From the NCBI RefSeq assembly GCF_021018895.1, contig NC_079372.1, positions 21,037,237-21,101,236 on the forward strand: a stretch of 64,000 nucleotides of DNA. The letters run 5' to 3'. Origin of the DNA: Seriola aureovittata. Its lineage: Eukaryota > Chordata > Actinopteri > Carangiformes > Carangidae. Position 1 is the first letter of the stretch. Every line of letters begins with the position of its first letter. Positions 54,432 through 64,000 of this stretch are shown one piece after another. Below the pieces are notes generated by a model. It saw only the letters and a program-made list of their open reading frames with translations, ran no database searches and was not told the DNA's origin. Both the position numbers and the translations under genes were made by a program.

Positions 54432-55809
54432 GAGAGAGAGAGAGAGATGGAGGTCGATAAAAGTAGATTCAGTGTCGTTGAACTGTATGAGACCCTGGAA
54501 AGTCTCTCTCTCTTTCTCTCTCTCTCTCTCAAACCTGAAATTAGTCCAAGTGGCGGAGGGATACGACCACGAGGAGATGATTCTAGTTGGTTTTTAACAC
54601 TGCACATTAAACTCTTGAGGTGTGGAGCTTGAATCTTTTAAGTTGATCAAAAATAATTAATCTGACGTCGTTACCACGTTGCCTTGGGAGCCAGTTATGG
54701 TCTTTTTTTCTACTATTTTCTGACATTTTATCACTTGAACAAATAATTAAAAAGATAATTAACGATTTGCATTTCATTTTATCTAAAAGATATAAAAATG
54801 ATGATGAAGATGTGATTTTTGTTGGTCCTGTACCAAACAAACATGCTCCTTTATGTCTGTTGAATATGGTTCGTAGGTCGAGGCGTCTCTGTAGCGCCAC
54901 AGCACCACAGATTTTGATCGATAATATTTCGATTGATTGTTCAGCCCTGACTGAAGTCCTGTATCTACGCTGCTGGATAGATGGCTGAATGTACAGTGTG
55001 TAAATATGAATGGATGGTGATATTAGAGGTGAGATCACACTTTTCAAACGGCCAAACAACATGCCAAGGATTGTGGGAATTCATCACATTCCCCCACTCT
55101 GTCACTTCCCTCCTCCCTCCCTCCCTCTCTGTCTATCCAAAGATAGATGGATCACAGCCTGTACTGGAACAGCTGTCACGCCAGTGGCTCTCTCTCTTTC
55201 ACACATAATGGTTTTATATATAGACGTGGAGCAGATTACTGATGACGTAACGTCCTCTAAAAAGGCTGTCGAGAGGCCAGAATGTTAAAAGTGGAGAAGG
55301 TCGACGGCACCGACACTTAAACCTCAAAGTCCAGCAGCTACGTTAGTGATGAGAACGTTTGATGGATCTAAACATTATGATAAGTCTGAATTATTGTTTG
55401 GGTTCCACGGCTGTGAAGTGATCTGTTGTTGTGAAACCACGACAGTGATGAACTGATGCAACATGAGGCTTCTGCTGGAAATGAACAAAGCAGATGCACA
55501 TGGAGAGAGAAAACAAGCAGAGAACTGAAGATGAGTTTGTCTTCTCAGTTGTCGTTCATTATTTTATATGTAGAAGAAAGTTATGTCGTCTCTTTACCAA
55601 AGAACCTCTGTAGCCGCTCTTTGCCTTGCACGTGCAGATCAGAAGCTCATGTACCAGCGTAGTTATTTCAGTCTGAGGAACTTGTACTTTGAGTTTTAAA
55701 TGGGAAATCTCCAACTTTCGAACACACCGCTCTAACTGAAGCCTCTAGACTCTGAAGTCTGAAGACTGCACATGCAAAACTACGGCCGAGTGTTCGGGCC
55801 ACTTTCAGG

Positions 55810-56230
55810 AAAAAACACAAATCTGAAATTTTGAGAATAAAGTCAAAATATTATGGAAAGAAAGTCGGAATTTTACGAGAATTAAAAATGTAAAATTTGG
55901 AGAGAAAAAACATAATATTTTAGGAGCTGCTGTTTGTCGGTCTAACAATAGAACAGATTCAGTTTCTAAACAAGCTTTTCACTGTGTTGATGATGATGAT
56001 GATGATTTGTGAAACCTGAATAACGTCACAGATGCTCCACGTTCTTCACTTTAAAGCTTCTGATATTTCTCTCTAAAACAACACGTGAACCTAAAATTAT
56101 GACTTTATTCTTGTAAAATTAAATTTTTTTTCTTTTAATATCATCACTTTTTCTCATAAAATTAGGACTTTTTTTCTTTTAATATTTTGACTTTATTCTT
56201 GAAATTTCAGAATCTTTTTTTCCTCAATCT
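55810..56230. repeat. Foldback repeat with ATAAAGTC motifs
   Basis: The left arm (55825-55920: GAGAATAAAGTCAAAATATT, AAAGTCGGAATTTTACGAG) is roughly the inverse of the right arm (56095-56220: AAAATTATGACTTTATTC, TTTTGACTTTATTCTTGAAA) across a unique middle. Confidence 0.6.
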
Positions 56231-57394
56231 GACGTCAATACTCCGTCTTAGAAAACAAATATAACAGAACTGAAATAATTAACTTGACTTGCTGCTAATA
56301 CTAACTACTATGAGTAAATATTATTACTAAAGTTACTGTTAATAATTTGTACTGGAGTATTTTTTTCTACTATTTGAGTCAAAGATATGAAAAGTGATGA
56401 CTCGTCTTTATCTGGTGAAATACGACTTTGTTATTCGTTAATTTGTTTATTGATCAAAACAAACGTGTCTGATGTGTGATGACACCCGATGAAGACGAAG
56501 CAGCGGTCCACGCCGGTCCGCAGACACTTCCTCTTATCTCCGTGCAGCGACCGGCTGATGCTGCAATACTCTCCTCTGTGATAAAGCGAGGGCTTCAGCT
56601 GAAGAGCAGACAGTCAATACTTCTGCAGAGACGCTCTTTGTAAGCACATTTCATAGCTCATTAAAACAAACAATAGTCACCTCCGAGGCTGCGGCCTGGA
56701 AGACCTCAGGCGCTTCTCACGGCCACAGACCGAAGAGAGAGCCGAGGAGAATAAAACTACAGATTGAAGGAGTACAAACAGTTATGTTTTATTGTGCATG
56801 ACAACAGAAACCACAGCAGGAAGTAAAATACTCTCAGAAAAAGCATCATGAATAAGACCAACGATAAAAATGTTAATGTTCTCGGTGCGTTTATAAAAAC
56901 GCTACCATGGAAAACTCTTGAAATGCTTTCAGCCACAGATTACATTTTAAAACAACAAAGAACTCGGCTGCTGGTTTTGTTTCTGAAGTGGGAAAAGTCA
57001 AAGTGGTGTAATGAATTAATTTTAAGCAAAGTGGCTCTGCGTTTGGTGCAGCCGCCTCGCAGTGAGAGCCGTGCTTCCTCCCACGCCAAAAAGGACATGA
57101 ATGTTTCAGCAGGCGGTAGGAGCACCTCGCTCGTTTGCCCCCGGGGCTGGACCGGCGTCGTCCCCAGGTGCCGTGCTGTTGCCACCCACTGCTGCTAAAA
57201 ACCACCACGCTTAAATCCAGACGACGTCTTTCCTCGTGTCGAAGGACGATTTGGAAAGTCTGCTTCTTCCTTCAGCTCGTCAGGTGTTGAACACGAGTAT
57301 CGTTCAAGTAGAAAGATTGTTCCAGGACGTGTTTAGTTTAACATGAAGTCACAAGAAATGAGGAGAAACTGCTCGAATCCATCAGAGAAGAACT

Positions 57395-57900
57395 CGAGTC
57401 ACCTCCTCGTGGTCGTATCCCTCCGCCACTCAGACTAGTTCCAGGTCACACCCCTGTTCATATAAAACATGAACTGTTGGTGTGAAAGTTTGTCGTTATT
57501 TCTGTGTGAAGTCTTCAGTAGTGGCTAAAGAGTGTTTTGTGAGGTCACACTGACCTGTGATCTTTGACCTTTGATCCTTGGACCACTAAAGTTTTGTCCC
57601 AGAGCAGGAGAGATATTGTTTTCAGTTCGTTACCGATATCTCAGCAACACCTTGAGAGAATTTCTTAAAATTTGGCACGAACGTTCACCTGGACTCAAGG
57701 ACGAACTGATTAGATTTTGGTGGTAAAAGGCCAAAGGTCAAAGGTCACTGTGACCTCATAAAACACGTTTTTGTCCACAACCTCACAAATTCATCCACTA
57801 ATTATGACACGATTTAACTCAAATGTCTATAAAGATAAAAACCCTGAAAAGTGATGACAAAAGGTCAAAGGTCAACTTCGCTGTGACATCATAATGTTTC
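57395..57900. repeat. DR1-bearing repeat, copy C (rearranged)
   Basis: 57400-57445 holds the CGGAGGGATACGACCACGAG end in inverted orientation. 57540-57900 holds the body in forward orientation, with AGGTCAAAGGTCA at 57735-57747 and 57862-57874. Confidence 0.75.
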
Positions 57901-57946
57901 CTGGTCACAGTCTCAGACCTTCATTAACCCCCAAAATATCTGAGTA

Positions 57947-57980
<34 letters not shown>

Positions 57981-58078
57981 GAGGGAGCAGCTGCAGGTCG
58001 TGTCTTGTTTATGTAACTGTCTCTCTAACAATTTCTCTCGCTGTAGATCTTATCAGAGGTTTAACATGCAGCCAGTAA

Positions 58079-58080
<2 letters not shown>

Positions 58081-58109
<29 letters not shown>

Positions 58110-58260
58110 CTGTGTCTGTGTGTTCGGCTGAAGTTTGCATACAGACTGGATAACAGGAGGAACAAGACTCTTGTTGTTGAAAACACACACAGTGGTGTGA
58201 AAAAGATCCTTTTTAACACTAACTGCCACTTTTTGAATGATATAGCTGTTTGCCCTGTGG

Positions 58261-58330
<70 letters not shown>

Positions 58331-58434
58331 GGTGTGTGTTTTGCAGTATGTGAGTAAAGTCAGTCAAGAAACCGTTGCTCTGTTTCTGTAGATCTCATGT
58401 TTTTTTCTTCCCTCCAGAATCCATACTCCCACTG

Positions 58435-58487
<53 letters not shown>

Positions 58488-58490
58488 CGC
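58081..58490. repeat. Cluster of (GT)n/(CA)n microsatellites
   Basis: Runs at 58081-58120, 58263-58328 and 58437-58490. A (GGA)n-rich stretch follows at 58668-58732. Confidence 0.95.
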
Positions 58491-58979
58491 ATTTACACAC
58501 ACGCACGCACTCACACACTCACCCAGCTTGGCAGCAACCCTGACCGAATCCTAATTACATCCTATAGCTCTGTTGCCGGGTAAAACAGCACAGCTTCAAT
58601 GGTGTCAGATTCCTTCACGTTTCCCTTTAACATAGAAGAACAATGCAGCATTTATTAGGAGTCAGAGGAGGAGGAGGAGGGGCAGGAGGAGGAGGAGGGG
58701 GAGGAGGAGGGGGAGGAGGAGGGGGAGGAGGACTGAAAACATCTCATTAATAAAAATCTGTTTTTCTTTTACAATATTGACGCATCAATCAAAGTGCGCA
58801 GCGTTAATGGATCACCGTCTGTCCGAGTCGATCCGCAGAAACCTCGATTCTCAACTCATTAACAATTGTGTGTTTTCACACAGAGGCTGCTGTTGAAACG
58901 TCCTGTCTGTGATCACAGACTGAGACAGTTTTCATTCTTGATTCATTTTTTATAGATTTTATAGATTTTTTTTTTTTAA

Positions 58980-59325
58980 CCGTTTTTATTCCTCGGCGCC
59001 GGCGACAGTCAGAGCGGCAGCCATGTTGTTTTCAGGCTGTACGTCCGTCTCGTTCTCGTGGACACGATATCTCAGTGACGCCTTGGAGAAAGTTCTTCAG
59101 ATTTGGCACAAACATTCACAGGGACTCAAGGGTGAACTCAATCGATTTTGGGGGTCAAAGGTCAGAGGTCAAGGTGTGAGGCGTGGTGACCTCACAACAT
59201 TAGGTTTTGGCCTCTTGAACGCGATATCTCGAGAATTCCTCCAGAGAATCCCTTCAAATTTGGCACAAACGTTCATCTGGACTCAAGGACGAACTGATTA
59301 GACTTTGGTGGTCAAAGGTCAAAAA
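58980..59325 (+). repeat. DR1-bearing repeat, copy D
   Basis: Same start (TTATTCCTCGGCGCCGGCGA) and order as copy A, with two tandem GATATCTC...TTTGGCACAAAC units; its AGGTCA pairs carry substitutions. Confidence 0.8.
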
Positions 59326-59483
59326 TGGAAAAGCTTTTATAAACTTATAAATATGGTGGATCAGTGAAGACAGAGGATTGTTTCTGACAGAGAGTCTGTT
59401 AGATAAAAACAAAGATGGAGGACTGAGAGGGACGATTAGGAACTGTTGAAACAAGAGAATCTGAGAGAGAGAGAAGAAGAAGA

Positions 59484-59622
59484 AACACACACACACACAC
59501 ACACACACACACTTTAAAACATGAATTGGAGCGTGGTGGAGCTCAGGGAGCCATTGGATAGCATGAGAGTGGGCAGCACAGAGGGGCATTGTAGGACTCT
59601 CAGCTGCACAGTGGCACTGGTT

Positions 59623-59661
<39 letters not shown>

Positions 59662-59765
59662 TCATACTGTGCCGTACAGACACACAATAAACACACAGAA
59701 TTACAAATTGTGTTTGGAGAGATTTTGTGGACGAGCAGTGAGACACAAATCGTACAAGTGTTAAT

Positions 59766-59815
<50 letters not shown>
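59484..59815. repeat. Cluster of (CA)n microsatellites
   Basis: Runs at 59484-59513, 59627-59660 and 59769-59815. Confidence 0.95.
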
Positions 59816-59816
<1 letters not shown>

Positions 59817-60809
59817 CCACTCACATATAATTATGAATTGTAAAAGCATTAATTATGCTGATGCACATTCAGATAAGTGATCGCAGCAGTAACTGTTCAG
59901 ACCTGTGACACTGTGAACAGAATATACTGTATAAATGTAGAATAATGTCTAATAAACACATCCTGATGCAGACTTTACATCCTTGTGGTTGCATGTGTGA
60001 AGTGAATGAAACTGATTCTGTGTTTAGAAACAGGAAGTGAAGAGTTTTTTGTCGATAGAAAACCACCTCCTTAAACCTGAGGGCTTGTCGTTCACTAAAA
60101 TCTTTGTTCCTCATCTACTGAAGCAGGTAGAAACATGAAATAAAAACCATGTGAGAGCTTAAAACTCTGACTTTCATTGTAAGTCTCTGCTTTTTCCTTG
60201 GACATAGTATATGTCTGGAAAAACAAGCACATTTCTAAACATCTTTCAGTTCAGTTGTTCTTTTTTGTTTTAACATTTATATTTTTTTTTCAAACGTTGA
60301 TGGACATTAAAGTAAAGCCAGTGATTTACAATAAAAAGCCAAAGGTTTAAGGTCTCAAATGGTTTTTATTCCATGTCTCTGTCTGCTTCAGAGGCTGAGA
60401 AATAAAGGTTAATCATCAGGTGAATCTCTACCTGTCCGGTCTTCGTGGGTTAGGTTAAGTTGTGTCGGGATGTTGGGAACCTCTTTGTTTAAGTCATTTG
60501 GGCACAGAAATTACCAAGTCATATTATTACCAAGTCACACGGTGCTTTGAATGGAGTCGCCGTCCACCTTGTTTCCATACAGTCAAATGGAGCTCAGAAG
60601 TCCTGCAGCGCTTGAAGTAAACAGAGGCCGGTTTCAAAAAGATGTCTCAGACTGTTTCACACAAATAAAAAAATAAACTCCAGGCTGACTCAGGCCTAAG
60701 ACCAATGTTACCGTGGTAACAATCAATGACAATTGCGCCGAGTAACAACAAAAAAACATGGAAAACACAGCTCAGAATTTGTGGTTTGCTAACATTGCTA
60801 TCACTGTTT

Positions 60810-60965
60810 TGAGTTTTCCGTCCGTCCCATTGTTGTGAACACGATATCTCGAGAACTCCTCGAGGAAATCCCTTCAAAATACGGCGCAAATATACACCTG
60901 CACTTTAAGATGACCTGATTGGATCTTGGTGGCTAAATGTCAAAAGTCAAGATCACAGTGACTTC
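60810..60965 (+). repeat. DR1-bearing repeat, copy E (fragment)
   Basis: CCGTCCGTCCCATTGTTGTG, ACACGATATCTCGAGAACTC and TTGGTGGCTAAATGTCAAAA match the same family. Confidence 0.7.
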
Positions 60966-61855
60966 ACAAACCGTGAGACAGTCAAGAGATAAACTGCTTT
61001 GTGCAACGGATGAATTCAGACGTCGTCGATCTGAAGTCTGACTGTTTGTTCTTTCTAAAGTCTGTCTTTATTAGACCAGCGTTTTTCTCCATGCAGCTTG
61101 GAAGTAGTTGAAGTTTGTGTCAGAACATTTTACATTTTATTTATTTATTTTCAAACATGTTTTATTGAGCCAAAGAAAATCTTACGTACAGTGAATTTTT
61201 TTTACCAGTGCTCTAATAAAAACCAGTGGAATAATAAATGATTGTGAGAAATAAATCAATAAAACCCACAATCACTAATTGTGAACATGAAAGTAAAATC
61301 TATCAACATAAAACTCTCACATAAAGACCTCTCTCCTCCCACCACATTAAATCAGTGGAGGTTAATGGGGGCTAAGTACATTTATGAGCTGTTGAGTGAC
61401 CGATTCAACACCAGCGTTTCTCTCTAGAACTGGATCCATTTAGAATGATTAAACTTTCATTTCATCACATCTAATAAAATTCTGCCTTTTAGAATAAAAA
61501 CCCTCATATTTGGTTCCACAGGAGTCAGACTGAAGTACAAATGGAAAAACGTATTAAAGCGAGCGGCCGCTGCACTTCAGCTTTCTTTTAATAACCAGAG
61601 GGAAGTGATTGTGTGTGCCATAGCTGGGGAACATCTGTTTGTTTTCAGTGCGGATCAGCTGATTGGCTGTTGTCATGTGGTGACCTGTGGTTTTCTTCAC
61701 CACACACAGTTGCTGCATGTCAACGGTTTTATTTCTAAACATTTACGATCGAACCAAAAGGGATTTTTACCAAAATATTTTCCTTTGAAAGAAATAATCT
61801 GCCATAAAATGTGTGGAGCTGAAAACCATAAATTCAGTAATTGTTTAGTTGAATT

Positions 61856-62135
61856 TGTAGAAGATTGATCTTCTATTTTGATAATCAGTTGAGTAAATTT
61901 TGAATTAAATAAACCCAATAAAAGAGCTGCTTCCAACTTCTTAAATATAAGGATTTGTTGCTTTTCTCTGTTTTATATCATTGTAAACTGAATATTTTAG
62001 TGTTGAAGGTTTTCTGTTGTTTGGACTTGTGATTTTTTTCCCTGATATTTTATAAATCACAGACGGAATCAATTAATTGAGAAAACAATCAGCAGATAAA
62101 TTAATATAGACAATAATCATTCGGTGCAGCCATAA
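61856..62135 (+). repeat. Interspersed repeat (ATTAGTCGATTAATCGATTA family), copy B
   Basis: Holds AAGGATTTGTTGCTTTTCTC, TGTTTTATATCATTGTAAAC and a GACAATAATCATTCGGTGCAGCC end, matching the family of 43910-44185 but diverged. Confidence 0.6.
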
Positions 62136-63100
62136 AATTGTGCACTACATTCAGCCAAATGTGCCGCAGCGCAGATCTTGGTAAACTGTTGGAGATGTCT
62201 CGCAGTTGTCCGACTTGTTCACTGCAAATACGACATTTAAAAATCATTTTCGTGCGAGTGTCTCAGGCTTCATTTAAAGTGTGTGATGTTTCATTGTAAT
62301 TTTATTTCAGACTAAAGACAAAAGAGGCTGTTTTGGCAGGAAAATGAGCAAATGATCCTGATTCTAATTCAGCATGAAAAGCACCATTACCAGATACAAA
62401 TATAAGGTTGACTATGAGGTTTTATGCCGTTTTTATTTCCCACATTTTATTCCAAAATGTCCGCCGCAGCGAGGAGCAGACGCCATGATGACTGTGGTTG
62501 AATACTGGCTCTGGTTGTGTCTTTTGTTTCCTCTGAGCTCAGCAGAAACAGGTTTGACTTCATCCGTGTTGAACGTTTTGCCAGTAAAATAAAATGTAAA
62601 GTGTGTTTCTGTGACACTTTCACCACTTCCTTCACGGGCGATGACGTCGAGCCGTTTGGACATCGAGTGAAGCTTGATTCACTTCCACTGCACAAAATGA
62701 AAATAAATATGTTCCTGTGTAAATTGACTCTAATCAGATAACAACATATCAGATGGGATTTTTTTGTTGTTGTCAGGGACACGACTTTAGTTTGACTCTT
62801 TGACATTAGAAACTTTTAATGAATAAAAGCCCTCGGGGAGGGAATAATCAGTCTTTCGTAAGATCACATTATGTATAAAAGATCAGCCGGAGTGATATTA
62901 ATTATCTTTTCGGCTTTATTAGATAGAAAAAAAATCATCTCAGCTTCTCGCTGAGTCGTATGAGCAGAAAGTTCCTGCTGATGGAAGAAGACACACTTCA
63001 CAGACGAAGCTAAAACAAACGTCTTTTATCTTGGTCCTCTTTGCTCTGGCAGGTTTCCTGGAACATTTCTGATCCTCACAATGATAAAAACACACACACA

Positions 63101-63152
<52 letters not shown>

Positions 63153-63179
63153 CACGCACGCACGCACGCACGCGCACAC

Positions 63180-63235
<56 letters not shown>

Positions 63236-64000
63236 CCAAGATTCTGTCTTTTACCTGAACACAGATTAGAAACATGAAAAGAAATCTCTGAGTAAAGTCC
63301 CATGATGACGGTTTAAAGGCTGCAGCAGCAGCACCGGTGAATTAAGATGTTTACTGCTCCTCTCACCACCTTGTGTACTTTATTGTACAGAAGAATATGA
63401 GTCATACACGCATCAATTAAAATAAGGGATAAAATCATTATATTATAAGTTTGTCTGCTTGTTTCTGTCGGCACAGTAGAAGATTTCCAGCTGTTGTGGG
63501 TTTTAGCAAAGTGAAACATGGAGAGTGGTGCTGATGATTCTCTGGTCGTGTCACCAGTCACTACATTATTATAAAAGTGACAACAACATCTAAAAAGAGA
63601 CAGAACAATCACCACATTTTGAAGTTTTGAAAGTGACTTTGTGTGTATGTTTTTATTGATTTTGTCTCGTGTCATTTTCTCTTTGATCCTTAAGAACCTA
63701 AAGTTTCAGTCCACTTGTATGTAAAGCTTTACGAGCACGAGCCACATGAACTGTAGAAAAATATCACCTCTAGTCTTATTCAGTTAAACAGGTAGTTTTT
63801 AGAAAAATAATGTCCATTTCTATTTATAAAAGGCAAAAAACAAAAACAAAAATACTTCTAACTGTAATTCTGGGCCCAGAGAAGAAGCCAATGCAACAGA
63901 ACTAAACTCCAGCGCCAGCAGACGTGAACACGAGCACAAACTGACCTCACCGACTCAAACATGGGGGAACTGTCAAGGAAATAATCAAACTAGGACTAAA
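62136..64000. other. MTCL intron 3 to window edge
   Basis: No further MTCL exon seen; the expected next block (a KD..SMRLH-type coiled coil) was not found by eye between 48843 and 64000. Open frames at 62374-62806 overlap on both strands and are not recognised. Confidence 0.45.
63089..63232. repeat. (CACG)n then (CA)n compound microsatellite
   Basis: ACGC tetranucleotides for about 80 bases grading into CA dinucleotides. Confidence 0.97.

Noticed and set aside
56848..57208. 116-codon plus and 105-codon minus open frames
   Set aside because: Mutually overlapping in MTCL intron 3, no recognisable motif.

Overview
The window is nuclear DNA from a teleost fish, most likely a spiny-rayed (percomorph) species. 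The evidence is GT-AG split genes with teleost-type products, a fish-specific lectin family, a novel-immune-type-receptor-like Ig gene, a tRNA-derived SINE, DIRS and LINE fragments, several MITE-like elements and very dense CA/CT microsatellites. There are no bacterial or viral genes.

Layout. 0-7 kb (minus strand): two paralogous rhamnose-binding lectin genes in tandem. Only the 5' end of the left one lies in the window, and its second exon looks decayed. The right one is complete (8 exons, two lectin domains, 212 aa) and carries a DIRS retrotransposon fragment in an intron. 10.4-13.0 kb (minus): a complete 10-exon caspase-9 gene, 429 aa. 14.0-21.5 kb (plus): a complete 14-exon DNAJC16 gene, 790 aa, head to head with casp9 across a roughly 1 kb shared promoter region. 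24.1-25.4 kb (minus): a 5-exon single V-set Ig transmembrane receptor with an ITIM. 26-41 kb: gene desert made largely of repeats. 41.5-64 kb (plus): the first three coding exons of an MTCL/SOGA family microtubule-crosslinking protein gene. The third exon ends at 48843 and the gene runs off the right edge through an intron full of microsatellites and repeats.

How the genes relate. casp9 and dnajc16 are also neighbours in human (1p36), so this pair is old synteny, not a functional operon. Two of the other loci (lectin, ITIM receptor) are immune-type genes, each with a signal peptide on its own short first exon. I found no RNA gene apart from tRNA-derived repeat sequence, no CRISPR array and no clearly new multigene system. 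The most unusual points are: a candidate IAP-binding motif (AIPM) in the caspase-9 linker; a GC-AG intron in dnajc16; the decayed lectin exon beside a conserved lectin promoter; a repeat family carrying nuclear-receptor DR1 sites; and several duplicated or inverted repeat pairs.
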